From TMED109 sp015660425 (GTDB taxonomy: Bacteria > Pseudomonadota > Alphaproteobacteria > TMED109), in assembly GCA_029936295.1 (NCBI GenBank), contig JAPYTH010000008.1, positions 1-56,279 on the forward strand: DNA of 56,279 bases, in the 5' to 3' direction. Shown here piece by piece: positions 25,870 through 34,429 of the stretch. Under the pieces are notes generated by a model. The model had not been told where the DNA came from and ran no database searches. It was given only the letters and a program-made list of their open reading frames with translations. Position 1 is the first letter of the stretch; every line of letters starts with the position of its first letter. The position numbers and the translations under genes are program-made.

Positions 25870-27060
25870 ATGAGTTTAAATAGAAACTATAAAGCACCTT
25901 TATTTCTATTAAGCTTGTTCATCCTATGTATATTTTCTCTCTTTTCTTGTATTGAGGTAAAAAAAGAACATAGGAGCACTAATGAGCTTATAATAACTAA
26001 AGTAACGTTTTCAGAACTTCCAGAATGGGATGTCGCAAAAATCTTTCCAGCCAGAAAAGCATTAGAAGAAAGCTGTAAAATTATATCTAAGAAGCATTTT
26101 TCTTCTGTAATAAAATTATCAAACATTTTGATTAATTTGGAGACCTATAAAATATTTTGTGGGAAGATTAAATCAGCTACAAATAATAATGAACTAAAAA
26201 AGCTAATAGAGGCTAATTTTTATCCTGTTATAATTGAGAATCCAGAAAAAGAAACGCTTTATACGGGCTATATAGAATTAGAAGTAAAGGGAAGATTAGA
26301 ACCCTCTTTAACTGAAGCGCCTAATGCTGTTCCCGTTTATAAAAAGCCAAATAATTTATTTACTATAGATCTGGGGCTTTTTAAAGAAGAGTTAAAAAAT
26401 AAAAAAATAATAGGTATTATTGAAAATGATAAATTTCTTCCTGCTGCCACGAGAGAAGAAATAGAAACACAAAACTTATTTAAAGATAATATAATTGCTT
26501 ATATAGACGATCCAGCGCGCGCCTATTTTTTACATATTCAAGGTTCAGGAAGAATACAATTGCCAAGCGGAAAAACTATTTCTTTAGGATATGATGGCGA
26601 TAATGGGAAAGAGTATTTTTCTATAGGAAGAAACTTAATTAAAGAAGGAATTATTTCAAAAGAAAAAATGTCTATGCAAGCCATAATAAAATGGATGGAA
26701 GATAATAGTGAAGCAGCAATTGCATTAAGACATAAAAATGAAAGGTTTATCTTTTTTAAAGAAAGAAATATTTTTGAAGGCCCTATTGGAGCTAGCGGAG
26801 CAATTGTTACAGCAATGCACACGGCTGCTGTGGATAAGAATTTTTTGCCTTACCACCTTCCATTATGGGCAGAAATAGATAATTTTTATAATAATAAAGC
26901 AGCACAAAAACATTTTAATTTATTTGTTTCACAAGATACTGGCTCAGCAATAAAAGGCCCTACTAGAATAGATTTGTTTTTAGGAAAAGGCAGTGCTGCA
27001 GAAAATATAGCAGGAAAATTAAATTCTACTGGTAAGTTATGGGCTCTAATTCCGAAGTAA
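25870..27060 (+). CDS. mltA: Membrane-bound lytic murein transglycosylase A
   Basis: MltA cleaves peptidoglycan glycan strands to 1,6-anhydro products. The 396-residue protein has a lipidation signal ending LFSC (about residue 28). The MltA barrel contains FTGYxE-type YTGYIELEVKG, and a FLHIQGSGRIQLPSG segment follows. The C-terminal 3D domain reads FVSQDTGSAIKGPTRIDLFLG with the three conserved aspartates. It is the second gene of a Tim44-mltA pair. The gap after it precedes an inserted cyclase gene and not smr as in most relatives. Confidence 0.94.
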   Translation: MSLNRNYKAPLFLLSLFILCIFSLFSCIEVKKEHRSTNELIITKVTFSELPEWDVAKIFPARKALEESCKIISKKHFSSVIKLSNILINLETYKIFCGKIKSATNNNELKKLIEANFYPVIIENPEKETLYTGYIELEVKGRLEPSLTEAPNAVPVYKKPNNLFTIDLGLFKEELKNKKIIGIIENDKFLPAATREEIETQNLFKDNIIAYIDDPARAYFLHIQGSGRIQLPSGKTISLGYDGDNGKEYFSIGRNLIKEGIISKEKMSMQAIIKWMEDNSEAAIALRHKNERFIFFKERNIFEGPIGASGAIVTAMHTAAVDKNFLPYHLPLWAEIDNFYNNKAAQKHFNLFVSQDTGSAIKGPTRIDLFLGKGSAAENIAGKLNSTGKLWALIPK

Positions 27061-27207
27061 AATAATAAAAGAGCAGATTTTTTAATTTATAACTTGATAA
27101 TCAATTGATTTTTAGTCAAACTTATTTTTCTAAGAGTAAAAGTTAAATTTTAAATAAACATTTCCTGTTTTTTTTAAGATTAATGGGGAATTTTGGGGAG
27201 AGACTAA

Positions 27208-28269
27208 ATGAATAAATTATTAATAACAATAGTAACTAGTGTAGTTGCTATGTTTGTTATGATTGGTGCATCCTTTGCGGAGCATCATTGTGAAAAATTT
27301 GCCAATGTTAAAGGAAAAGCATGGGTAGACGGCGATTGCATGGAAACACCTTTAGGGGAAAAATGGTGGCCAAATCCTCTTTGGGGAGCAGAGGATCAAG
27401 CTGGCTCAACGAATTGGTATAAACAACCAGAAGTAATTGCAAGAGCTATAGCTATGATTAAAGAAAATAAGGCAATGCGCTTAGGACACCCTTATACAGC
27501 TGATCAACCAATGTTTGGAGCACGTAAATTTGTTTTACGTATTCCTGGTACCCCTACTGGCGGTGCATGGGGACTAAATAAAGTTATGTACAATGATGAG
27601 TTTCTTGCAACTGAAATTGGACAAGCGGGAACACAATTTGATGGCTTAGGCCACATTGGTGTACAAGTTGGTGCTGACGGTGATCTAAATGGAATGGGAT
27701 GGTATAATGGTTTTAATATGGCTGAAATGGGCTCAGGTTATGGCCTTAAAAAACTTGGACTAGAACATCTTCATCCAATTATTGCAAGAGGCATTTTACT
27801 TGATATAGCTGCTGTAAGAGGTGTTGAAGTCATGGAAGTAGGTGACGAAATTACTATGGCAGATGTGAAAGGCGCACTTAAAAAACAAGGCATGTCTGAT
27901 TATAAAATGATGCCAGGCGATGCAATATTATTCCACACGGGTTGGGATCAATATTGGATTGTTGACAATGCTAAATATAATAGCGGATGTCCAGGAATAG
28001 GCATGGAAGTAGCGCGTTGGATTTCTGGCGGACAAGCAGGAGTAACTGGCTTTGATACATGGCCAGGAGACGCTGTACCTAATCCAGACCCAGATTGTGC
28101 GTTCTGTGTTCACCAATATTTGCAAACACGTCATGGAATAATCAACCAAGAAAACTTAAACACAAGTAAACTAGTTGATGCGGGTGTTTATGAGTTTGCT
28201 TATATATATAACCCAGTGCCAATCGTAGGTGCGACAGGTTCTATTGGCCACCCAACAGCTATTTGGTAG
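27208..28269 (+). CDS. Secreted cyclase family protein (kynurenine-formamidase-like fold)
   Basis: This 353-residue protein has a signal peptide (about 1-24, ASFA-E) and a cyclase-family (PF04199-type) domain. The canonical metal-binding motif HxGTHxDxPxH here reads QAGTQFDGLGH near 139-149, so two ligand histidines are glutamines while Asp and the last His remain. A GDAILFHTGWDQYW segment is also typical. Members hydrolyse amides or cyclic compounds such as isatin; this substrate is unknown. A strong GGGGAGAG ribosome site precedes it. The 147-base gap before it holds no clear promoter. It ends in a strong terminator. Confidence 0.8.
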   Translation: MNKLLITIVTSVVAMFVMIGASFAEHHCEKFANVKGKAWVDGDCMETPLGEKWWPNPLWGAEDQAGSTNWYKQPEVIARAIAMIKENKAMRLGHPYTADQPMFGARKFVLRIPGTPTGGAWGLNKVMYNDEFLATEIGQAGTQFDGLGHIGVQVGADGDLNGMGWYNGFNMAEMGSGYGLKKLGLEHLHPIIARGILLDIAAVRGVEVMEVGDEITMADVKGALKKQGMSDYKMMPGDAILFHTGWDQYWIVDNAKYNSGCPGIGMEVARWISGGQAGVTGFDTWPGDAVPNPDPDCAFCVHQYLQTRHGIINQENLNTSKLVDAGVYEFAYIYNPVPIVGATGSIGHPTAIW

Positions 28270-28304
28270 CCAATAATTTATAAGTTTCGGCTTATTAAAT
28301 AATT

Positions 28305-28336
28305 AAAAGGAGCATAAAATTATGCTCCTTTTTTTT
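28305..28336 (+). terminator. Intrinsic terminator of the cyclase gene
   Basis: A stem of at least 12 bp (AAAAGGAGCATA pairing with TATGCTCCTTTT) closes a four-base loop and ends in a run of eight or more T, 36 bases after the cyclase stop codon. Confidence 0.9.
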
Positions 28337-28429
28337 AATCATAAATTAGAAAGTTTTTATTTATATTCTTTCTTTTGATGATATATAGTTTTAAACATTA
28401 ATCTTTTTTTACGAGTTTAAGGTAAAAAG

Positions 28430-29605
28430 ATGGGATGCAATATGAAAAATATATTAAATGTTAGTGATTTACAAAATATTGCACGAAAGCGCGTTCCAAA
28501 AATGTTTTATGATTATGCCGACTCAGGTTCGTGGAGAGAAGAAACATATGCAGCCAACCAAAATGATTTTAGTCATATTAAATTTAAGCAAAGAGTAGGG
28601 GTAAATATAGACAAGAGATCTCTAGAAAAAAAATTTATGGGCGAAAAAGTTTCTATTCCCGTCGCTTTAGCGCCTGTCGGATTATGTGGAATGCAACATC
28701 GTGATGGGGAAATATTAGCTGCACAGGCAAGTGAAGAGTTTGGCATTCCCTTTACTCTTTCTACCATGAGCATTTGTTCTATTGAGGATGTAGCAGAAAA
28801 CACAAAAAACTCTTTCTGGTTTCAACTATATGTTATGAGGGATAAAGAGTTTATTACTAGATTATTGGCTCGCGCACAAGATGCGGGTTGTAAAGTGTTA
28901 CAGATTACTATGGATTTAAATATAATAGGGCAAAGGCATGCAGATGTTAGAAATGGCTTATCAGCTCCACCTAGATTAACCCTTTCTCATATTAAACAAG
29001 TTCTATCACGCCCAACTTGGGCTTTAGGGATGCTAAGAGCAAAAAGACATGTTTTTGGAAACGTAATAGGGCATGCAAAAGGTGTAACAGATAATGCTTC
29101 TCTTTGGTCTTGGGTTGCAGAACAGTTTGACGCAAGTTTTTCATGGAAAGATTTAGATTGGATTAGAAGCCAATGGAAAGGCAAGATCATCTTAAAAGGG
29201 ATAATGGATCCTGAAGATGCTTTAAGGGCTTCTAAACTTGGCTATGAGGGAATTGTCGTTTCTAATCATGGCGGGCGCCAGCTGGACGGAGCTCCGGCTA
29301 CTATTTCTGTGCTTCCATACATAATAGATAAAGTTGGAAATGAAATGGAGATATATATGGATGGCGGAGTGAGGTCCGGACAAGATATATGTAAAGCATT
29401 ATGTTTAGGTGCGCAGGGTGTTTTAATAGGGAGACCCTTCTTATATGGTTTAGGAGCGTATGGGAAAAAGGGAGTAACACGCTGTTTAGAAATTATGAGA
29501 GATTCATTAGATGAAACCTTGGGTCTTTTAGGAGAAACAGATGTATGTGATTTAGGGCGTAATAATATTTATTATAAAAACTATAAAGAATTTTTTTTGG
29601 AGTAA
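28430..29605 (+). CDS. FMN-dependent alpha-hydroxy-acid (L-lactate) dehydrogenase
   Basis: This 391-residue flavoenzyme belongs to the LldD/glycolate oxidase family, which oxidises L-2-hydroxy acids such as lactate. The N-terminus has the family DLQNIARKRVPKMFYDYADSG segment. A FQLYVMRD region binds FMN, and the catalytic histidine with substrate arginine lies in VVSNHGGRQLDGAP near 275-288. The second FMN motif reads YMDGGVRSGQD. AAGG precedes the ATG at 28430; an ATG at 28442 is also possible. It is separated from the cyclase gene by a terminator, so it has its own transcript. The physiological substrate is not determined. Confidence 0.9.
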   Translation: MGCNMKNILNVSDLQNIARKRVPKMFYDYADSGSWREETYAANQNDFSHIKFKQRVGVNIDKRSLEKKFMGEKVSIPVALAPVGLCGMQHRDGEILAAQASEEFGIPFTLSTMSICSIEDVAENTKNSFWFQLYVMRDKEFITRLLARAQDAGCKVLQITMDLNIIGQRHADVRNGLSAPPRLTLSHIKQVLSRPTWALGMLRAKRHVFGNVIGHAKGVTDNASLWSWVAEQFDASFSWKDLDWIRSQWKGKIILKGIMDPEDALRASKLGYEGIVVSNHGGRQLDGAPATISVLPYIIDKVGNEMEIYMDGGVRSGQDICKALCLGAQGVLIGRPFLYGLGAYGKKGVTRCLEIMRDSLDETLGLLGETDVCDLGRNNIYYKNYKEFFLE

Positions 29606-29619
29606 CGTTTTTTATAGAG

Positions 29620-29652
29620 TATCCTTACTTAAAAGGATATAAACATTTTTTT
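29620..29652 (+). terminator. Weak terminator-like hairpin after the hydroxy-acid dehydrogenase
   Basis: TATCCTT (29620-29626) can pair with AAGGATA (29633-29639), followed by a T7 run seven bases later. The stem is short and AT-rich, so the call is tentative. Confidence 0.35.
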
Positions 29653-29687
29653 ACAACATAATAGAAGCTAACTTAAAGTAATTTGCC

Positions 29688-30290
29688 ATGTCTCATAAAG
29701 ATAAAATAAATAAAACTGTTAATAAAGATAACGAATTATGGAATCTAGTTACTAAAAAAGATAAAAAATATGAGAAAGCAAATAGAGTTGTTTCTAAAAA
29801 GTTAGAATCTAATAAAAACATTTTCATAATTAAAGAGCCTGCTGAGCCAAAACTAATTAATAAGAAAGTTATTAAAAATAATTTTAGTAGAGAGGAGCTT
29901 ATTATTAAAAATAATAATATAAATAATCAAGATTTAGATCCTCAAAAAACTCCAAGCGGAATCTCTGCAAGCCAGGCAGATAAACTGAAAAAAGGAAAAA
30001 TTAGACCAGAAAAAATTTTTGATTTACATGGGTACACACAATTTAGAGCACATAATTATATAAATGAAGAGCTGTTAAAATGTTATAATAAAAACATACG
30101 CAGCATTTTAATAATTACGGGAAAAAAGTTTGGTAAGTCGGGAGCAGAAGGAGTCTTAAAAAAAGAAGTACCTAGATGGTTAAATCTTTTTCCATTAAGA
30201 GATATTATTTTAATGACTTCATGGGCGACGCCGAGAGATGGTGGAGAGGGAGCTTTATATGTCTTATTAAGAAGGTCAAGAGAAATTTAA
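29688..30290 (+). CDS. Smr domain endonuclease-like protein
   Basis: This 200-residue protein has a Lys/Asn-rich, probably disordered N-terminal part (about 1-105) and a C-terminal Smr domain. The domain starts with FDLHGYT, the usual DLHG motif, and has ILIITGKKFGKSGAEGVLKKEVPRWL, matching the family's TGKG region. Smr domains nick nucleic acids or act in ribosome rescue; no target is known here. In Alphaproteobacteria the gene normally follows mltA directly; two inserted genes separate them here. Confidence 0.85.
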   Translation: MSHKDKINKTVNKDNELWNLVTKKDKKYEKANRVVSKKLESNKNIFIIKEPAEPKLINKKVIKNNFSREELIIKNNNINNQDLDPQKTPSGISASQADKLKKGKIRPEKIFDLHGYTQFRAHNYINEELLKCYNKNIRSILIITGKKFGKSGAEGVLKKEVPRWLNLFPLRDIILMTSWATPRDGGEGALYVLLRRSREI

Positions 30291-30367
30291 AATAAGAATT
30301 AATTATGATTATGTGAAGATATTATTATATTATATAAAGCATCTTTATGATTATATAGGAAGATATT

Positions 30368-30967
30368 ATGCGTATAGCAAAAGCAGTAAGAAAAACAAAG
30401 GAAACAAAAATTTCCTCTAATGTAAATTTAGATGGTGCAGGTAATTCTAATATTCAAACGGGAATAGGTTTTCTTGATCATATGGTAGAACAAATATCTC
30501 GCCATGGTTTAATTGATATCAATTTAAAAGCTAAGGGAGATTTACATATAGACGACCATCACACCACTGAAGATTCTGGTTATGTGTTAGGTGAGGCTAT
30601 TTCAAAAGCGTTAGGAGAAAGAAAAGGCATAAATAGATATGGAAATGCACACATACCTATGGACGAGACATTAACAAGGGTTGTTATTGATTTATCGGGC
30701 AGGCCCTATTTGGTCTGGAAAGTTGCTTTTACTCAGAAACGACTTGGTGAAATGGACACAGAGCTCTTTAAAGAATGGTTTCAAGCATTTGCACAAGCAA
30801 TAGGGGCGAATATTCACGTAGAGAATCTTTATGGCACAAACAATCACCATATAATTGAATCTTGTTATAAGGGGTTAGCGAGGTCTTTAAAGGAGGCAGT
30901 TAGACTTATCCCAAGAATTACTGACAAAGTGCCTTCTACAAAGGGCGTTTTAAGACAAGACGGTTAA
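30368..30967 (+). CDS. hisB: Imidazoleglycerol-phosphate dehydratase
   Basis: HisB dehydrates imidazole-glycerol phosphate in histidine biosynthesis. The 199-residue protein is the stand-alone dehydratase without a phosphatase domain. The metal-binding repeats appear as FLDHMVEQISRHG near 36-48, DDHHTTED near 60-67, and NNHHIIES near 158-165. It opens the his operon, with hisH following after 19 bases. Confidence 0.97.
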   Translation: MRIAKAVRKTKETKISSNVNLDGAGNSNIQTGIGFLDHMVEQISRHGLIDINLKAKGDLHIDDHHTTEDSGYVLGEAISKALGERKGINRYGNAHIPMDETLTRVVIDLSGRPYLVWKVAFTQKRLGEMDTELFKEWFQAFAQAIGANIHVENLYGTNNHHIIESCYKGLARSLKEAVRLIPRITDKVPSTKGVLRQDG

Positions 30968-30986
30968 TAAGAAAGATTATTAAATA

Positions 30987-31628
30987 ATGCGGGTAGGAAT
31001 AATAGATTATGGTTCGGGTAATATTCGTTCTGTTTTTAAGTCTTTTGAAAAAGCATCATCATTATTAGATAAAAACATACAAATTGTAATTATTGATAAT
31101 GTAGAAGAATTGAAAGGGATCGATAAAATAGTTCTTCCAGGTGTTGGGGCTTTTTCTGATTGCATGCAAGGCCTAGAAAACATTAATGGTTTAGTCGATT
31201 TGTTATATAAAATGGTTATTGAACAATCAAAAGCTTTCTTAGGGATCTGCGTAGGAATGCAATTATTAGCAAATTTTAGTAAAGAATATGGGCATACAGA
31301 GGGGCTTGGCTGGATAGAGGGAGAAGTCTCCGCTATAGAAAAAATTGGCCCAGAAATGAAAGTTCCTCATATGGGGTGGAACTCTATAAATTTTGATAAA
31401 AAACACCCTATTTTTAATAGAATACAAAAAGAGGAGGATTTTTATTTTGCCCATTCATATGAGTTTAATGTAAAAAATAATAATTTTGTGCTTGCAAAAA
31501 CATATTATGGAAGCGATATAACGGCTGTAGTTTTAAAAAATAATATAATTGGCACACAGTTTCATCCAGAAAAAAGTCAAGCAACTGGAGTTCAATTTAT
31601 AAAAAACTTTTTAGAGTGGGTACCATGA
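30987..31628 (+). CDS. hisH: Imidazole glycerol phosphate synthase subunit HisH
   Basis: HisH is the class I glutamine amidotransferase that feeds ammonia to HisF. The nucleophile cysteine is in FLGICVGMQLL near residue 85 and the catalytic His/Glu pair in TQFHPEKSQ near 192-200. The opening VGIIDYGSGNIRSV is the family signature. Length is normal at 213 residues. Its TGA overlaps the ATG of a GNAT gene, which separates it from hisA. Confidence 0.97.
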   Translation: MRVGIIDYGSGNIRSVFKSFEKASSLLDKNIQIVIIDNVEELKGIDKIVLPGVGAFSDCMQGLENINGLVDLLYKMVIEQSKAFLGICVGMQLLANFSKEYGHTEGLGWIEGEVSAIEKIGPEMKVPHMGWNSINFDKKHPIFNRIQKEEDFYFAHSYEFNVKNNNFVLAKTYYGSDITAVVLKNNIIGTQFHPEKSQATGVQFIKNFLEWVP

Positions 31629-32164
31629 CAGAAAAAAATACAAAACTATCAGTAGATTTGATAAAAAAATTTAGTGCAGGAGAATTGCAGGAGCTATGTA
31701 AGGCTACGGAAGAGGCAATAACAGCCGGCATAGGGTTCAGTTGGATCAAGCCTCCACCAAGACAAAACTTAGAAAATTATTGGAAAGGCGTTCTTGCAAT
31801 GCCACAAAGGAATCTTTTTATTGGCAGTTTTGAGGGAGCTGTAGCTGCCTCTCTCCAACTTGTTTTTCCTAATAGAAGCAATGAAGCCTCATCATTTTCT
31901 GCTAGTATCGACACACATTTTGTTTCGCCATGGGCCAGAGGTCATGGCTTAGCAAGAAGGTTATTAGAAGCCGGAGAAGATTTAGCTTTTAAAAGTGGGT
32001 TTAGTCAAATACTATTAGAGGTCAGAGAAACTCAAGAACGAGCAATAAGCTTATACGAATCTGCAGAATATAATAAATGGGGGACTCTTCCTGCTTATCA
32101 TATAGTAAACAAAAAAGTTGTTTCTGGTAGTTTTTACTATAAACGCTTAGAATCTAAAAAATAA
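31625..32164 (+). CDS. GNAT family N-acetyltransferase embedded in the his operon
   Basis: This 179-residue protein has a GNAT fold. The acetyl-CoA pyrophosphate loop reads SPWARGHGLARRLLEAGED near 98-116, followed by LLEVRETQERAISLYESAEY, the usual C-terminal part with the AxxLYE motif. The ATG at 31625 gives an ATGA overlap with the hisH stop; a GTG three codons earlier is less likely. The substrate is unknown. Its position, seven bases before hisA, means it is co-transcribed with histidine genes. Confidence 0.85.
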   Translation: MTEKNTKLSVDLIKKFSAGELQELCKATEEAITAGIGFSWIKPPPRQNLENYWKGVLAMPQRNLFIGSFEGAVAASLQLVFPNRSNEASSFSASIDTHFVSPWARGHGLARRLLEAGEDLAFKSGFSQILLEVRETQERAISLYESAEYNKWGTLPAYHIVNKKVVSGSFYYKRLESKK

Positions 32165-32170
32165 TTAAAT

Positions 32171-32896
32171 ATGATTTTTTTTCCAGCCATAGATCTAAAA
32201 GATGGGCAATGTGTAAGGTTAGAAAAAGGAGATATGGATAAAGCTACAATATTTGATTCTGATCCGGCATCAAGAGCTAAATCTTTTTTAAAAGCAGGGT
32301 GCTCTTGGCTTCATTTAGTGGATTTGAATGGAGCTTTAGAAGGAAAGCCTATAAACCAAAAGGCTGTAGAAAAAATAATAAAAAATGTAAAAATAAATAT
32401 TCAACTTGGAGGTGGTATTAGAAGTTTTGAAACCATAGATTTATGGCTTAATACGGGTATTAATAGAGTGATTTTAGGAACTATGGCTTTGACTAATCCG
32501 GATTTTGTTATTAAAGCTTGTAAAAAATACCCAGGTAAAATAGCAGTTGGTATTGATGCAAGAGATGGAATGGTTGCCGTAGAAGGATGGGTTAAGCAGA
32601 CAAAAATTAATGCTTTAGAATTAGCAAAAAAATTTGAAGATGTAGGAGTTTCTGCAATAATTTATACAGACATTAATAGAGATGGGATTTTAACTGGGCC
32701 TGCTATTAAAGAGACGGTAGAATTAGCAGATAGGATTAATATACCAGTTATCGTTTCAGGAGGAGTATCCTCAATAGATGATGTTAAAGAAATAAAAAAC
32801 AAAGGTTGTTCTGGCATAATCGGGATAATAAGCGGGCGAGCTATTTATGAGCATCGTTTAGATGTTTATGAGTGTAATAAAATACTAGGGAAATAA
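32171..32896 (+). CDS. hisA: Phosphoribosylformimino-AICAR ribotide isomerase
   Basis: HisA is a TIM-barrel isomerase of histidine synthesis. The opening FFPAIDLKDGQCVRL carries the catalytic Asp near residue 8. The second catalytic Asp lies in the IIYTDINRDGILTGP segment near 165-179. The phosphate-binding IPVIVSGGVSSIDD and QLGGGIRS loops are visible. It has 241 residues. The TAATG overlap with hisF joins the two genes by one base. Confidence 0.97.
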   Translation: MIFFPAIDLKDGQCVRLEKGDMDKATIFDSDPASRAKSFLKAGCSWLHLVDLNGALEGKPINQKAVEKIIKNVKINIQLGGGIRSFETIDLWLNTGINRVILGTMALTNPDFVIKACKKYPGKIAVGIDARDGMVAVEGWVKQTKINALELAKKFEDVGVSAIIYTDINRDGILTGPAIKETVELADRINIPVIVSGGVSSIDDVKEIKNKGCSGIIGIISGRAIYEHRLDVYECNKILGK

Positions 32897-33651
32897 TGTT
32901 AAAAACAAGAATTATTCCATGTTTAGATGTTAAAGAGGGTCGAGTAGTAAAAGGTATAAATTTTGTAGATTTAAAAGATGCTGGTGACCCTGTCGAACAA
33001 GCAAAAGTATATGATTTTCAGGGAGCTGATGAGCTGTGTTTTTTAGATATCACGGCCAGTTCAGACGAAAGAAATATTTTATTAGATGTTGTTAATAGAA
33101 CTGCTTATCAGTGTTTTATGCCTCTAACTGTTGGTGGAGGAGTGAGAAGTTTAACCGATATTAGAAATCTGTTGTTAGCCGGCGCTGATAAAGTAGGAAT
33201 TAATACAAGCGCTATAAATAATCCTAGCATAGTAGAAGAGGGTGCAAATAAATTTGGATCGCAATGCATAGTAGTAGCAATAGATGCAAAGAAAAATAAA
33301 GATAGTTGGACGATCTATACGCATGGAGGAAGAAAAGAAACAGGGATAGACGCTATTGAATGGGCACAGTTTGTAGCAGAGAAAGGAGCTGGAGAACTCT
33401 TAGTAACCTCAATGGATAGAGATGGGACAGGCAAAGGCTTTGATCTAGATTTATTAAAAGCTATTACTAGCAAGGTTTCAGTCCCAGTTATAGCATCAGG
33501 TGGCGTAGGGTCTCTTGAACATTTGGTTCAAGGGGTTAAGGAAGGTGGTGCTAATGCAGTTTTGGCCGCATCGATTTTTCACTTTGGTAAATTCAAAATA
33601 AAAGATGCAAGAAAAGCAATGACAGAAGCGGGCCTTAATACTAGATTATAA
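32896..33651 (+). CDS. hisF: Imidazole glycerol phosphate synthase subunit HisF
   Basis: HisF is the cyclase subunit that forms IGP and AICAR with HisH. The 251-residue TIM barrel opens RIIPCLDVKEGRVVKG with catalytic Asp11. The second catalytic Asp is in LLVTSMDRDGTGKGFD near 169-184. Phosphate loops VGGGVRS and VIASGGVGS are present. Start overlaps hisA by one base. Confidence 0.97.
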   Translation: MLKTRIIPCLDVKEGRVVKGINFVDLKDAGDPVEQAKVYDFQGADELCFLDITASSDERNILLDVVNRTAYQCFMPLTVGGGVRSLTDIRNLLLAGADKVGINTSAINNPSIVEEGANKFGSQCIVVAIDAKKNKDSWTIYTHGGRKETGIDAIEWAQFVAEKGAGELLVTSMDRDGTGKGFDLDLLKAITSKVSVPVIASGGVGSLEHLVQGVKEGGANAVLAASIFHFGKFKIKDARKAMTEAGLNTRL

Positions 33652-33703
33652 GCAATGAATAAAAATATTATTAAATATTTAACTTATAGTTTTGGATAAT
33701 TAT

Positions 33704-34042
33704 ATGAATAATGCACAATCATTTAAAAATTTAGAAGCACTATGGGAAATAATAGAAGAAAGAGCATTAAGCTCTTCGCCAAAAGATTCCTATGTAGCCT
33801 TTTTGCTATCTAAGGGAGTAAAAGAGTGTTCTAAAAAAATAAGTGAAGAGGCAATAGAAACTGCTCTTGCTGCAATAAGTATGGATAAAACAGAAACCAT
33901 TAAAGAATCAGCAGATTTATTATTTCATCTTTTTGTAATGTGGAAATCTTTAAATATTAAACCATTAGAAATAATGAAAGAACTTAAAGATAGAGAAGCA
34001 ATGTCAGGTCATGATGAAAAACGTAGTAGAAAAAATAAATAG
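33704..34042 (+). CDS. hisE: Phosphoribosyl-ATP pyrophosphatase
   Basis: HisE hydrolyses phosphoribosyl-ATP to phosphoribosyl-AMP. The 112-residue all-alpha MazG-like fold shows KECSKKISEEAIETALAA and ESADLLFHLFVM, which hold the metal-binding acidic residues (EExxE and ExxD). A TTG at 33692 is in frame, but the ATG at 33704 with GGA seven bases upstream is more likely. HisI is a separate gene not in this window. Confidence 0.93.
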   Translation: MNNAQSFKNLEALWEIIEERALSSSPKDSYVAFLLSKGVKECSKKISEEAIETALAAISMDKTETIKESADLLFHLFVMWKSLNIKPLEIMKELKDREAMSGHDEKRSRKNK

Positions 34043-34051
34043 GTTTTTTTT

Positions 34052-34429
34052 ATGAGTTCAACATATGACAGCAATAATATATTCTTTAAGATAATACGTG
34101 GAGAAATCCCATGTGATAAAGTCTTAGAATCTGAGCATTCATTGGCTTTTAGAGATATAAACCCGCGCGCTAAAGTGCATGTTCTAGTAATACCAAAAAA
34201 ACCTTATATAAACTTAAATGATTTTGTATTGTATGCAGAAGATCTGGAAAAAATAGATATTTTTAATTGTATATCCCAAGTAGTAAAACAAGAAAAAGTT
34301 ACAGATAGTGGGTATAGAGTTTTAACAAATATAGGCTATGATGGACATCAAGAAGTTCAACATTTGCATTTTCATATTTTAGGCGGGCAGCCTTTAGGAG
34401 GATTTATAAAAAAATTAGTAATAAATTAA
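34052..34429 (+). CDS. HIT family (Hint-like) nucleotide hydrolase
   Basis: This 125-residue protein carries the histidine triad HLHFHILGG near 109-117. The opening IFFKIIRGEIPCDKVLE and the FRDINPRAKVHVLVIPK segment are typical of bacterial Hint proteins, which hydrolyse purine nucleoside phosphoramidates. It follows hisE closely, a common alphaproteobacterial arrangement. Its stop overlaps the convergent gshB end by four bases. Confidence 0.95.
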   Translation: MSSTYDSNNIFFKIIRGEIPCDKVLESEHSLAFRDINPRAKVHVLVIPKKPYINLNDFVLYAEDLEKIDIFNCISQVVKQEKVTDSGYRVLTNIGYDGHQEVQHLHFHILGGQPLGGFIKKLVIN

